NCBI RefSeq assembly: GCF_021535045.1 | Contig: NZ_CP091056.1 | Span: forward strand, 2,356,001-2,420,000 | Direction: 5' to 3' | DNA from: Ornithinimicrobium sp. INDO-MA30-4 | GTDB lineage: Bacteria; Actinomycetota; Actinomycetes; Actinomycetales; Dermatophilaceae | Length of the DNA: 64,000 nucleotides | Part shown: positions 21,249-31,064 of the stretch, one piece after another | How positions within the stretch are numbered: the stretch's first letter is position 1 | Layout: every line of letters starts with the position of its first letter | The notes under the pieces: model-generated | Seen by the model: only the letters and a program-made list of their open reading frames with translations | What the model was told of the DNA's origin: nothing | Databases searched by the model: none | Program-made: the position numbers and the translations under genes

Positions 21249-22050
21249 CGCAGTGCGTCTTCTAGCAGCGTGGCTGCATCCGTGCGGTCGTCGCGGTACT
21301 TGACGATCATCGGCGCATAGAGCGACAACCCATGGTGCTGGGCAAAAGCGCCGGTGGCGGGTCGGCTGCCGGGCACAACAACCGCGCCAGCCGGCACTTC
21401 TCCGCGGACTTCCCGCTCATTGACGAGGTCAAAATGGTGCTGGAAGCCGTCAGCATGACGCCTGGCGCCAGGACGGCCCCGGTCCGCACGACGACGCCTT
21501 CATACAGGCCGCATTGGGCGCCGATGAACGCATCGTCTTCGACGATCACTGGGCGTGCACCGATGGGCTCCAACACGCCGCCAAGTTGAACCGCTGCGGA
21601 GAGATGCACCCCGTTGCCCACCTGGGCGCATGACCCAACGAGGACGTGACTGTCCACCATGGAGTTGGCGCCGACATACCCGCCGATGTTGACGTAACTC
21701 GGTGGCATCACGACGACGCTGGAGGCCACGTGCGCTCCCCGGCGCACAGAGGTGCCGCCAGGGACAATGCGCACGCCGTCAGCCACCGTGAAATCACGGG
21801 CCGGGATGAGGTCCTTATCGACGGCGCCACCAGGCCAGTCCATGTTGATGAGGTTGCTGAGGCGAAAAGCGGTCAGGATGCCGTGCTTCACCCACGGGTG
21901 GGCCATCCACTGACCATCGCGCTGGGTGGCCGCTCGTGCAGTTCCATCCTCAAGTGCGTTGAGGAGATCGGCGACATAGGCTGGCGCATCGCGATGTGCA
22001 GCAGCCTCGGCAACCGGCTGCCCAAAGAAGTCTTCAAGTGCCGCGGTCAT
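21245..22050 (-). CDS. dapD: tetrahydrodipicolinate N-succinyltransferase (frameshifted 3' end)
   Basis: DapD transfers succinyl from succinyl-CoA to tetrahydrodipicolinate. The protein has an N-terminal helical domain (MTAALEDFFGQ) and a left-handed beta-helix with hexapeptide-type sequence: VVMPPSYVNIGGYVG, MVDSHVLVGSCAQVG, and ARPVIVEDDAFIGAQCG. A shift near 21435 leads to YDLVNEREVRGEVPAGAVVV-type sequence and the family C-terminus, ending at TGA 21245. Start ATG 22050 overlaps dapA (ATGA). Length is about 268 residues. Confidence 0.9.
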
Positions 22051-23069
22051 ACCCGAGCTGCGGCTTCGTGACGCACTGTTGGAGCAACCGCAGCCAGTGC
22101 CGACGAGCGCACCGAGACGGGCGCCATCCGGTGCAGGTTTAGTCCGGCCAGGGCTAGGTGTACCTGCCTCCATGTGTCCATTGAGGCCTTGATCAACGGC
22201 ATCCGCACTGCACTGCTGGCCAAACCCAGCGAAGCGATAGCGGCCTTGACCGGGACCGGGTTGGTCTCGACGAACATGGCCTCCATCAAGGGCGCTAGGT
22301 CAGTGGCGAGCCGGCGTGCTGCGGGCATGTCATCGGCCATCGCCGCGTGCACCAAACCAGCGGTATGCGCTGGGGCGACATTGCCGCATACCGAGACCAA
22401 CCCGCGCGCGCCAACCGCGATCGCTGGCAGGGCCAAGTTGTCTTCACCAGAGAGGACGTCGCAACCAGCTGGGGCTTCTTGAATGAGGGTAATCATCTGG
22501 CCCATATCTCCCGAGGATTCCTTGAGTGCGACGACGCTCGGAATAGCCCAGATGAGTTGCATGGTGGCTGGGGTGATGTTGGTGCCGGTGCGACTCGGCA
22601 CGTTGTAGGCGATGATCGGCAGGTCGGGCACGCATTGAGCTACTGCCGCGAAGTGCGCCACGATCCCTGACTGCTGTGGCTTGTTGTAGAACGGCGCGAC
22701 GACCAAGATTCCGTCAGCGCCGGCCGCGGCAGCCGCCTCGGCCAAGTCGCAGGTCCGCTCGGTGTCGTTGTGACCAACGCCCACCACGACCGGGGTATGC
22801 GTGGGGGCCGCGAGCGCAACGGCGCTGGTGATCAATTGAGCCCGCTCATCCTCACTGATGGTGGCCGCTTCGCCAGTTGAGCCCAAAACGATCACGTAGT
22901 CGGCTCCGCCTGAAATGACGTGATTGACGAGACGCTCCCAAGCGGGCAGGTCCAGTGGTGGCTGCGGTGCTCGGGTGGAGGCCGACTTAACGGCTGCACC
23001 TGCTGATGATGAGAAGTCGGCGAACGGGGTAGCGAGTGCTACGCCGAGACCGGTGAAGAGTGAGCTCAT
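22047..23069 (-). CDS. dapA: 4-hydroxy-tetrahydrodipicolinate synthase
   Basis: DapA condenses pyruvate with aspartate semialdehyde in the cytosol. The TIM-barrel enzyme keeps GSTGEAAT (substrate Thr pair), AYNVPSRTG (catalytic Tyr) and VALKESSGD (Schiff-base Lys). At 340 residues it is about 40 longer than usual. A Ser/Ala-rich insert of about 16 residues follows TPFADF near residue 18, and about 30 extra residues follow the usual last helix; the tail could reflect a frame error near 22135. A strong ribosome site AAGGAGG lies seven bases before the ATG. dapB is upstream, dapD overlaps downstream. Confidence 0.93.
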   Translation of the reverse strand: MSSLFTGLGVALATPFADFSSSAGAAVKSASTRAPQPPLDLPAWERLVNHVISGGADYVIVLGSTGEAATISEDERAQLITSAVALAAPTHTPVVVGVGHNDTERTCDLAEAAAAAGADGILVVAPFYNKPQQSGIVAHFAAVAQCVPDLPIIAYNVPSRTGTNITPATMQLIWAIPSVVALKESSGDMGQMITLIQEAPAGCDVLSGEDNLALPAIAVGARGLVSVCGNVAPAHTAGLVHAAMADDMPAARRLATDLAPLMEAMFVETNPVPVKAAIASLGLASSAVRMPLIKASMDTWRQVHLALAGLNLHRMAPVSVRSSALAAVAPTVRHEAAARV

Positions 23070-23120
23070 GGTCGATCCTCCTTAAGGATATTTTGAGTGA
23101 GTACTTCGTGGGTGGGGTCG

Positions 23121-23838
23121 TTATGGCTGTGGCGCGAAGAGGTGGGCCAACTCGTCGTCGGCCCAGTCGTCCACGGTGAAGACACCCTTCTTGCCATCCA
23201 GCCAGCGCGCGGCCGCAGGGCGCCATTGGCGAAAACGGAGCGATCGTGAGCTGAATGGCTGATCTGGATGGTTTCGAGATCCGTCTCGACGCGCACGTGG
23301 TGTTGTCCAACGACGGCTCCGACGCGCAGGCTTGTCGTCTGGATTTCGGTCTCGCTGCGATCTGCTGCATTCGCGAGGGTGGAGCGCAGTGAAACGGCGG
23401 TGCCGCTGGGGAGTCGACCTTGGCGCGATGGTGGGTTTCTGAGATCGCCAGGTCAGCGGACGGGCCGAGTTGCGTGGCGTAGCGTCCCAGCACGGACGAC
23501 ATCCGATGCATCAACGCGACCGAGAGTGAAAAGTTGGGGGCCACCAGCACGCCGATGGGCCCGCCGCTGCCCTGTTCGCGCAGGGCCGCCAGGACAGCGT
23601 GATCGCGGTCCCAACCTGTCACCCCAAGGACAAGGTTCGTCTGCGTTTGCTGGGCCCACTCAAGATGGCTCGGGACCGCCTCTGCCGTGCTGACATCAAT
23701 CGCAACATCGACTGACTCACGGGGGATATCGCCACGGCCCACGGACCACAGCACGACAGCATCGCTAGCGGAGTCCGCTGCGGCTTCCACGAGGGAGCCC
23801 AGGCGGCCCCGTCCGAGGAGTCCGATGCGCAAGGTCAT
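23121..23838 (-). CDS. dapB: 4-hydroxy-tetrahydrodipicolinate reductase (frameshifted)
   Basis: DapB reduces the DapA product with NAD(P)H. The N-terminal Rossmann motif is LLGRGRLGSLV (residues 7-17). The GVTGWD and VLVAPNFSLSVALM segments and the catalytic ETHHRAKVDSP motif follow. A missing base in the GGGG run near 23415 then restores SGTAVSL, and another shift near 23215 restores WLDGKKGVFTVDDW to the TAA at 23121. Length of about 240 residues is normal. It heads the lysine operon, 51 bases upstream of dapA. Confidence 0.9.
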
Positions 23839-24132
23839 GAGTCACAAGTATGGAGTCGTCCGAGTGTGCAGGACGACCTTGAGAGGCGCGTGAACTGGGT
23901 GTTTGTGTGGGTTTAGGGGCGATAGTCGTGCCGCAACAGGAAATCGTCCCGTCGGGCGATAGCGAGAAGGCAAAGTCATCCGGTGCGCGCCCAAAAAGTT
24001 GAGATGGCACGGCGGTGCCAATCGTGACCAGGTTGCTCTGCTGAGCACCAAGATGGGCTTTTGATCCTGCGTTAGAGCGGTCTGTGGCACGCTTGGCGTC
24101 ATCACGCACGTCCGCACAAGTGAGGTTGGGTC

Positions 24133-24879
24133 ATGGAGCGCGAGCAAGTGGAGTTTTGGAGCAATGGGCTGGATCGTCCCGGAGCCCTGATTAGGTACGG
24201 CCACTTTGGTCGCCCAGTGTTGGCCTTTCCCTCGGAAGCGGGGCGAGCCTGGGACTACGAAAACAACGGCATGGTCGAGGCTCTGCGGCCACTGATCGAG
24301 GCGGGCCGTATCAAGCTGTATTGCGTGGATTCCTTTGACCACTTGTCCTGGTCGCAGAACGATCTGCCGACAGAGGCACGAGCTCAGCAGCATGGCTACT
24401 ACGAGAACTTCATCTACGAACACGTGGTGCCGACGATCGCGGACGATTCTCCCGACCACCACGGCATCATCACCACCGGGTGCAGCCTGGGCGGGTATCA
24501 CGCGGTGAACTTTGGGCTGAAGCGCCCTGATCTCTTCCCCATCGCCATTTCGTTGTCCGGCAACTTTGACCCCTCGACATGGAACGGTTGGGGTGAGTTG
24601 GGCGAGGCAACGTATTTCGCCAACCCCACTGCATACGTGGCGAATATGGATGGGGGCCATCTGGACTGGGTCCGTCAGCACGCAAATATCGTGCTCGTGG
24701 TTGGTCAGGGCCCCTTCGAAGTGCACCCGACGAAGTCGCTGCCGGGCGCCCAGACGATGGCTAGCGTGCTGGCTGACAAGGATATTCGTCATGAGCTCGA
24801 TGTCTGGGGTCATGACTCCGCCCACGACTGGCCTTGGTGGCGCAAACAGGTCGCTCACCATCTGCACCGCTTCACCTGA
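24133..24879 (+). CDS. esterase-family alpha/beta hydrolase
   Basis: A 248-residue intact esterase of the esterase-D/antigen-85-like group without a signal peptide. The nucleophile elbow is GCSLGG (serine near residue 118). The acid and histidine are likely in LDVWGHDSAHDWPWW near the C-terminus. The N-terminus (VEFWSNGLDRPGALIRYGHFGRPVLAFPS) is typical of cytosolic members found beside ATP-grasp genes. It lies 53 bases before an ATP-grasp gene, and the pair is probably an operon. The substrate is unknown. Confidence 0.87.
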   Translation: MEREQVEFWSNGLDRPGALIRYGHFGRPVLAFPSEAGRAWDYENNGMVEALRPLIEAGRIKLYCVDSFDHLSWSQNDLPTEARAQQHGYYENFIYEHVVPTIADDSPDHHGIITTGCSLGGYHAVNFGLKRPDLFPIAISLSGNFDPSTWNGWGELGEATYFANPTAYVANMDGGHLDWVRQHANIVLVVGQGPFEVHPTKSLPGAQTMASVLADKDIRHELDVWGHDSAHDWPWWRKQVAHHLHRFT

Positions 24880-24932
24880 GTAAGTTGTGAAAAAGTGACC
24901 ATTTCCGTGCTCAAAACCGATAGGTTTTCTTC

Positions 24933-26205
24933 ATGACGTCGACGCGCTCACCTCTGATCGGGCTCCTTCTGGGAGCAGAAGAAGATTGGCCCAAGGCTTT
25001 CGAGCAGATTCTCGGCATGGTGGGTCCGGTGACTTCCGGCGACACCACGTTTGAGTTCACCAGCGAGCGACTTCGGATCACACCCTTGACCTCACCGACC
25101 CGGTGCGGCCGAGCTCGTGATCGACCGCTTGGCGCACTGGTACTACCACCCGCGAGAGTGGCTGAAGAAAGCCGCGCTCACGGATGACACCTACCTGCTG
25201 AACAGCCCCTTCACTTTCCAGTCGATGGAAAAGCACAGCGCGTACTGCGCCATGCTGCGTCTCGGCCTTAAGGTCCCCCGCACCGTTCTGGTGCCCTACA
25301 AGAATCCGCTGGACAACACCCGCTGGGCTTACACCGCCGAGAAGTACAACGACTCCTTTGACCTCGAAGCGATCGCCGACGACTTGGGCTATCCGCTGTA
25401 CATGAAGCCGTTCGACGGTGGTGGCTGGCGTGGTGTTTCGCGAGTCGACAACCGCGAAGACCTGCACAAGTCGTACGACGAGTCCGGCGAAATGTTGATG
25501 CACCTGCAGGCCACGGTCGACTTTGAGCACTTCGCCCGGGCGCTCTCTATTGGCCCCGAGACCATGGTGATGGACTTCCGTCCCGACGAGCCAATGCACA
25601 ACAGGTATGCCGTGACGCACGACTTCCTGTCTGAGCAGGCCGGCTGGGAAGCCGAGACGGTCAGCAAGGTGGTCAACGCCTTCTTCGGCTGGGAGTTCAA
25701 CTCGGCTGAGATGCTGGTCACCGGCGACGAAGTGCACCCGATTGACTACGCCAACGCCTGCCCTGACGTCAGTCTGACGTCGCTGCACTATTACTTCCCT
25801 TGGGCGATGACCGCGTTGGTGCGCTGGTCAACGTACTGCTTGGTGACAGGCCGCCGCGGCAAGGTCGACCTCGAAACGCGTCGCTACTTCGACATTGCTG
25901 ACGATGAGTCGCTGTCCTACCAAGACAAGATGCTGGGCTACCGCGCGTTGGCCGACGATCACTTTGAGGCCGATCGCTACTGGGATTGGTGCAATGAGCA
26001 CCTCTCGCACCTGCCTGAAGCTGTCCTGGACTGGGTGTCGTCTCCAGCGTTCGACGACATTATTGTCGACACAGTGAAGTCCACCTACCCCGAGCACGAG
26101 CACGAGAAGTTCTTGGGCCACTTCCGCGGACTCGTTGATCTGTGGAAGCAGGACCAGGAAAACTTGCTGCGCCCGCAGGTGGGGGAGTCCACCCCGGCCA
26201 AGTAG
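24933..26205 (+). CDS. ATP-grasp ligase (frameshifted near 5' end)
   Basis: An ATP-grasp protein of about 424 residues. After an N-terminal pre-ATP-grasp domain (MTSTRSPLIGLLLGAEEDW) the frame changes near 25090 and continues from ELVIDRLAHWYYHPREW. The glycine-rich nucleotide loop reads YMKPFDGGGWRGVSRV, followed by a central region with VMDFRPDEPMHNRY and a metal-site-like segment VHPIDYANACPDVSLTSLH. It is often annotated as biotin carboxylase but has no carboxylase partner here. Linked to the esterase upstream; an amide- or ester-forming reaction is inferred, substrate unknown. Confidence 0.85.
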
Positions 26206-26223
26206 GCCAATCGCGTGATCAAG

Positions 26224-26259
26224 AGATCCGGACTCAAGCCTTTGCTTGGGCCCGGATCT
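26224..26259. terminator. bidirectional terminator hairpin
   Basis: AGATCCGG / CCGGATCT arms extended by CTCAAGC / CTTGGG-type pairs close a short loop. The hairpin lies between the ATP-grasp gene (+) and the glycosyltransferase gene (-). Confidence 0.75.
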
Positions 26260-27378
26260 TTGGGCTGCGGTGACGATTCGGTCCGCGTGCGCTCGCGGAT
26301 CGCCGTGCTCCACATAGTCCTCACGGCATGCCCGAGAGACCGATCGCGAGTCGTCGCGGATCCGCGACGCCACTTCAGCGATGTGTCGAGTCAGGTCCCC
26401 GAGGTCATTCTCAGCAAAGAACGATCCACTGATTCCATCGCGCAACGCCTCCCACTCGGCGGCGTGCTGATCGGTGTTGGAGTGAGTCACGACTGGTCGG
26501 CCAAACATCAGGGACTGAATGACTGTTAGTCCTGCGTGACCAGGGATAACTGTGATGTGTAGGCGTCGGTAGTAGTCGGCGATGGCCGCCGAGTCGTAGA
26601 GCGCACCAAGGAAGGTCGCATCCACTTCAAGCTCTTCGGCGAGCCTTTGCAGGCTTGGACGCTCGGGGCCATCTCCGACAATGAGCACCTGGACGGGTTG
26701 ACCACTGTGCTGCAGGGCTGCGGCCGCGCGGATAAGTTGGTCCACTCGCTTTCTGGCGGTGAGCCGCAGAGACACTCCCAGCACAAGCGGATCCGCAGGG
26801 CTGGACAGGCCAGGCATCCCGTCCGCGGCGATCTGCGCTGCCGCAGGGCTGTCAATCATGCTGTTGCCCACGACATACACCGCGTTGCCGGGGTAGCCAG
26901 CCTCGATCGCGAGTTCCTTGGAGCGATGGCCATAAGTCAGAAAGCCCTGGGCCAAGCGAAATCCGGCCACTTTGAGCCGTTCCTTCACAGCGCCATGCGT
27001 GCTGGTCCACCCCAGGCCCCAATAGCCCAACGTGCGACCACTCAACCTGAGCCGGATAGAGGAGGCCCACATGGTGAGGCAATGGATGGATGGATCCCAG
27101 ATGACCACGTCGTAGCCATCTGCCAAGGTCTCTTTAAGGAGCGTGGGCTGCCACCGCAGTGAGCGCCAGGCTTTGGTGTCGTGCCACTGCAAGGCTGCCA
27201 ATTCATCGGGGTCAATGGGCTCGACCTTTTGCGCTGCATGGCGCAAGACCGTGCGGCCAGCAGCGATCGTGACGTCAGCGTCTGGGTGATCAACCAGGGC
27301 AGAAAAGACGCCTAGTCGGTAGTGCATCGTGTATGAGTAGGCGATCAAGATGCGCAGGGGCGCCGCTGACTCATTCAT
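26234..27378 (-). CDS. GT4-like glycosyltransferase
   Basis: A GT-B fold glycosyltransferase of about 380 residues. The N-terminal domain starts LRILIAYSYTMHYRLGVF, as in enzymes that modify cell-surface glycans. The C-terminal domain has VLGVSLRLTARKRVDQLI, VLIVGDGPERPSLQRL and the donor-binding region HITVIPGHAGLTVIQSLMFG-like with GRPVVTHSN. As given, the frame has no stop until 25828, running through the terminator, so one base is probably missing near 26240 and the true end lies within about 26220-26240. ATG 27378 overlaps the upstream small gene by eight bases. Confidence 0.82.
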
Positions 27379-27754
27379 GACTCGCGCAGGTTGCCTGGGC
27401 AGAAGGTCGCTGCGGATGATCAGGATCGACGTCGGGGTCTTCATCGCGGGGACGTGGTGGGTCCAACTTGCCGCGTGGGTCATCCGGGTCATCCAGATAC
27501 GGCGCGTCCATGATCCCCAAGCCCTCCGGCTCTCGCTTAGGGTCACGGCCTGCTTCTTCGTGCAGCCGATCCATTCGGTAGGTGCTGCGCTCTCCGGCGG
27601 CCCAAAAGACGCTGAGTCCGCGCACCATGTGACCGCCGTAGTCATTGAGGGACCACTGATAGATCGGCTTGCGCTTGGAATAGGGCTGGATCCAGCGGCC
27701 GAGCATGATCAGCAAGATCACGCCCAGCGAAATCATGGACAGGAGAACTACCAC
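27371..27754 (-). CDS. small single-pass membrane protein, hypothetical
   Basis: About 127 residues with one transmembrane helix near the N-terminus (VVVLLSMISLGVILLIMLG), then a basic segment (IQPYSKRKPIYQWS) and a long hydrophilic Pro/Asp-rich tail (DPDDPRGKLDPPRPRDEDP). The start is probably GTG 27754; no ATG is better placed. It overlaps the glycosyltransferase gene and follows the DUF4235 gene, suggesting a small envelope operon. No family recognised. Confidence 0.65.
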   Translation of the reverse strand: MVVLLSMISLGVILLIMLGRWIQPYSKRKPIYQWSLNDYGGHMVRGLSVFWAAGERSTYRMDRLHEEAGRDPKREPEGLGIMDAPYLDDPDDPRGKLDPPRPRDEDPDVDPDHPQRPSAQATCASHE

Positions 27755-27800
27755 GTTCTTACCATCCCATGAATTGCTGGCAGTGCTGCTGGGAGGGTGT

Positions 27801-28084
27801 TTACTTGCCGCTCTTCTTGGCGACGTCCTTGGGCAGGGCGCCCGTTGAGCGCTTGTAGAGAGCAGCCGCCTGACGGTTAGCCAGCATCCGGGTAAGGCCG
27901 ACGACGGCGCCTGAGAAGACGGCGAAAGCGATAGCTTCGCCCCACTGGATATCTGGGTCTTCGGGGTTCTTGGGGTTTCCTTGCCGGACACGAACTTCCA
28001 CGTGCCATCGGTGACCTTACGCGCGACTGTGCTTGCACCGATCGCGGCACCAGTGGCGACAACTTTCCAAACCAGATTTCCCAT
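27801..28084 (-). CDS. DUF4235 membrane protein (frameshifted)
   Basis: A DUF4235 protein of about 94 residues with two membrane helices: MGNLVWKVVATGAAIGAS at the start and GEAIAFAVFSGAVVGLTRML in the middle. One missing G in AAGGAAACC near 27975 separates WKFVSGK from the family-typical NPKNPEDPDIQWGEA. The C-terminus is basic. This family is widespread in actinobacteria with unknown function. Confidence 0.8.
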
Positions 28085-28145
28085 TACCCTAGAGTGCCAT
28101 ACCGCGAGTGTGAAGACGGCAGTGGAGGTGTAGTGTCGAGAGTGC

Positions 28146-28240
28146 ACACGACAGGGGAGCGCAAGCAGCGCTGAGAGTGCGGCACCTAGCCGCAGACCCT
28201 CGAACCTGATCCGGTTAGTACCGGTGGAGGAAGTCGAGAC
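28146..28240 (+). promoter_or_regulatory. TPP (thiamine pyrophosphate) riboswitch
   Basis: The RNA carries the THI-element consensus: ACAGGGGAGC near 28150, GCTGAGAGTGCGG (pyrimidine-sensor helix) near 28170, CAGACCCTCGAACCTGATCCGG near 28193, then GTACCGGTGGAGGAAGTC. The element precedes thiB by about 55 bases, so thiamine pyrophosphate should repress the thiamine importer when abundant. Confidence 0.95.
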
Positions 28241-28293
28241 TCGCAAGACGTCATACCCGGCGTCGATCCCCTCCTAAATTATGGAGGCTTTGC

Positions 28294-29401
28294 ATGCACA
28301 CCACCACATCCAGGCATGTCCGGCGCCGGTCCACCGGCACGCTCGCCCTAGCACTGGCGGCGGGCCTAGGCCTTTCGGCTTGCTCGCTCGGCTCGTCCGA
28401 TGACTCGAGCAGCGACTCGAGTGGCACGGCAGACTCGGCCACGAGCGAAGTCGTAGTCGTCAGCCACGATTCGTTCACCGTCCCCGAAGAACTGCTGGCC
28501 CAGTTCACCGAGGAGACGGGATATGAAGCGACGATCTTGGGTTCAGGCGACGGTGGCGAGATGACCAACCAGATCATCTTGACCAAGGGCAGTCCGCTGG
28601 GCGATGCCGTGTTTGGCATCGACAACACTTTCGCCTCCCGCGCGGTGGACGAAGGGGTCTTAGCGGCCTACGCGTCTCCGGGCCTGCCGGACAGCGCTGC
28701 CGATGATCAGCTCAGCGGCGAAGGCGCAGACCTGCTCACTCCGATCGACTTCGGTGACGTCTGCGTCAACATCGACGATGTCTGGTTCGAGGAGGAGGGC
28801 ATTGAACCGCCATCTTCCCTGGAAGATCTCACCGACCCCATGTACGAAGGGCTTTTCGTGACGCCTGGCGCCAACACGTCCAGCCCGGGCTTGGCCTTCA
28901 TGTTGGCCACGGTGGGCCACTTCGGTGAAGACGGCTGGCTCGACTATTGGAACGACCTGATGGCCAACGACGCACGGGTGACCAGCGGTTGGTCCGATGC
29001 CTATTCGGTGGACTTCACTGCCGGCGGAGGCGACGGTGACCGTCCCATCGTGGTGTCCTATGCGTCTTCACCGCCGTTCACGATCCCCGAAGGCGAATCG
29101 GAGCCGACGACCAGTGCACTGCTCGACACGTGCTTCCGACAGGTCGAATATGCCGGGGTGCTGGAGGAGCCAACAACCCGGAGGGGCACAGGCCTTCATC
29201 GACTTCTTGCTGAGCGAGCCGATGCAGGCAGCGTTGCCGGAAACGATGTACGTCTACCCCGTTGATGACGCTGTTGAGTTACCGCAAGCCTGGGCTGAGT
29301 TTGCTGATGTCGCACCGGAGCCCATCACGGTCGATGCGGCGCAGATCGACGCAAACCGGGAGACCTGGGTGCGCGAATGGGCTGACATTGCCACCCAGTA
29401 G
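28294..29401 (+). CDS. thiB: thiamine ABC transporter substrate-binding lipoprotein (frameshifted)
   Basis: The extracytoplasmic receptor of a thiamine importer, about 369 residues. A signal peptide ends at LGLSACS (lipobox, residues ~30-35), followed by a Ser/Asp-rich linker. The mature protein starts with VVVVSHDSFTVPEELLAQF, typical of ThiB, and contains KGSPLGDAVFGIDNTF and VVSYASSPPF. One shift near 29170 leads to GAQAFIDFLLSEPMQAALP. GGAGG lies seven bases before the ATG. TPP-riboswitch control and the downstream permease and ATPase support the call. Confidence 0.93.
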
Positions 29402-29413
29402 GGCACCGCGCTG

Positions 29414-31064
29414 GTGTTGAGCCGCTGGAAATCGGCACCATCAGGGTGGCTTCTGGCTGCCTTGATGGTGCTGCCGCTTGCCTTCCTCGCGGTGTTCTTT
29501 GTGCTGCCCTTGACCGGCATGTTGGCGCGGGGCTTTTATCCCGATGGCGCGTGGGACTTCTCCGGGGTAGCCGAGGTGCTTGGCCGCGATCGCACCATTC
29601 GAGTCATCGGCTTCACCCTCGGTATGGCGCTGGCTGGCACGACCATCACGACTTGCCTGGGTGTTCCGTTGGCCTATGTGCTCTATCGCCTACGCTTCCC
29701 GGGCCGGGGGCTGCTGCGAGCCATTGTGGTGATGCCGTTCGTGCTGCCTACGGTCGTCGTGGGTGTGATGTTCCGAGCGTTGTTGTCGACATCGGGGCCG
29801 CTGGGCTTCATGGGCCTGGATGGCACGCCATGGGCGATCCTGCTGGCGTATGTCTTCTTCAATCTGGCCGTGGTAGTGCGCACTGTGGGTGGCACCTGGG
29901 AAGGCCTGGACACTCGGGCAGAAGACTCAGCGGCCACTTTGGGAGCGACCCCGTGGCAAGTTTGCGCACCGTCACCTTGCCGGCATTGACGCCGGCGATT
30001 GTCTCGGCGGCCTCACTTGTCTTCCTCTTTGCTCCACAGCGTTCGGCGTCGTGCTCACCCTCGGCGGCTTGAAGTACGGCACCATCGAGACCGAGATCTA
30101 CCTGCTAACCACTCAGTTCTTAGATCTGCAGGCCGCCGCGGTCCTCTCGACCCTGCAACTCATCGGTGTCGTGCTCATGTTGGTGTTGGCGCAGCGCGCC
30201 AGGTCATCGCGTGAGCAATCCTTGCGGCGCTCGGGTGCCCAAACCCTGCGGCGACCAGGCCTTGTTGACTTGCCGGCGCTGGTGATCGCTGCCGGGGCGA
30301 TGGTCCTGATTTTGTTGCCGGTGGGCACGCTGATCTGGCGCAGTTTTCACGACGGGGAAGGGTTTACTCTGCGGGCCTACCGTTTGTTGGCCGAGCCGGA
30401 GGCAGTCCCTGCGCTACGAGTGAGCGTCCTGGATGCCATGGAAAACTCCCTGCGAACGGCCTTCGACGCAACCTTGATCGCGATGCTGCTTGGCGTGATT
30501 GTCTCGATCGTGGTCTCGCGCCGACCTCGCCGTCGGTCAGCCCGCAGGTTCATCGCCGGGTTAGATGCCGCCATCATGCTGCCGCTGGGTGTCTCTGCGG
30601 TGACGATCGGATTGGCTTTTGATCACCCTGGACCGTCCGCCCCTGGACCTGCGCTCGTCGGCGATTTTGGTGCCCATTGCCCAAGCGATGGTAGCGATGC
30701 CGCTGGTGGTCCGCACTCTGACGCCAGTGTTGCGTGGAGTTGATCCGCGGCTGCGCCAGCTGCGGCCGCCTTGGGGGCAGGCCCCATCCGGGCTTCCTGG
30801 ACCGTTGACTGGCCGGTCATTGCCAAGCCTCTTTGGCCGCCACCGGATTCGCGTTTGCAGTTTCGCTAGGTGAGTTTGGGGCGACGAGCTTTTGGCTCGA
30901 CCGGATCGGCCAACCGTGCCGGTCGTCATCTTTGACCTGATTGGCAGGCCCGGAGTGGACAATCTGCAGATGGCGCTCGCGGCCTCGGTCCTGTTGAGCG
31001 TAGTGACGGTCGCCGTGATGTCGTTGGTTGAGCGCCTGCGGGTGAGGGAGTGGGCCAGCTATGA
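29414..31064 (+). CDS. thiP: thiamine ABC transporter permease (multiply frameshifted)
   Basis: A fused two-domain permease of about 550 residues, like ThiP, with roughly twelve membrane helices. Each half carries an EAA-like loop: EDSAATLGATPWQV in the first and LRQAAAALGAGPIRASW in the second once frames are joined. Shifts are needed near 29960, 30045, 30617, 30770 and 30880. The C-terminal half includes VSLGEFGATSFL, the usual ThiP signature. A TGA at 31062 overlapping the ATPase start would end it in the reconstructed frame. It is the most damaged gene of the operon. Confidence 0.88.

Noticed and set aside
23842-24867. 341-codon open frame on the minus strand opposite the esterase gene
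   Set aside because: It is the antisense shadow of a clearly conserved intact esterase; its sequence is low in family-like motifs.
24933-26205. Reading the ATP-grasp protein as a true biotin carboxylase
   Set aside because: No biotin carrier or carboxyltransferase gene is nearby and the central motifs differ; only the ATP-grasp fold is supported.
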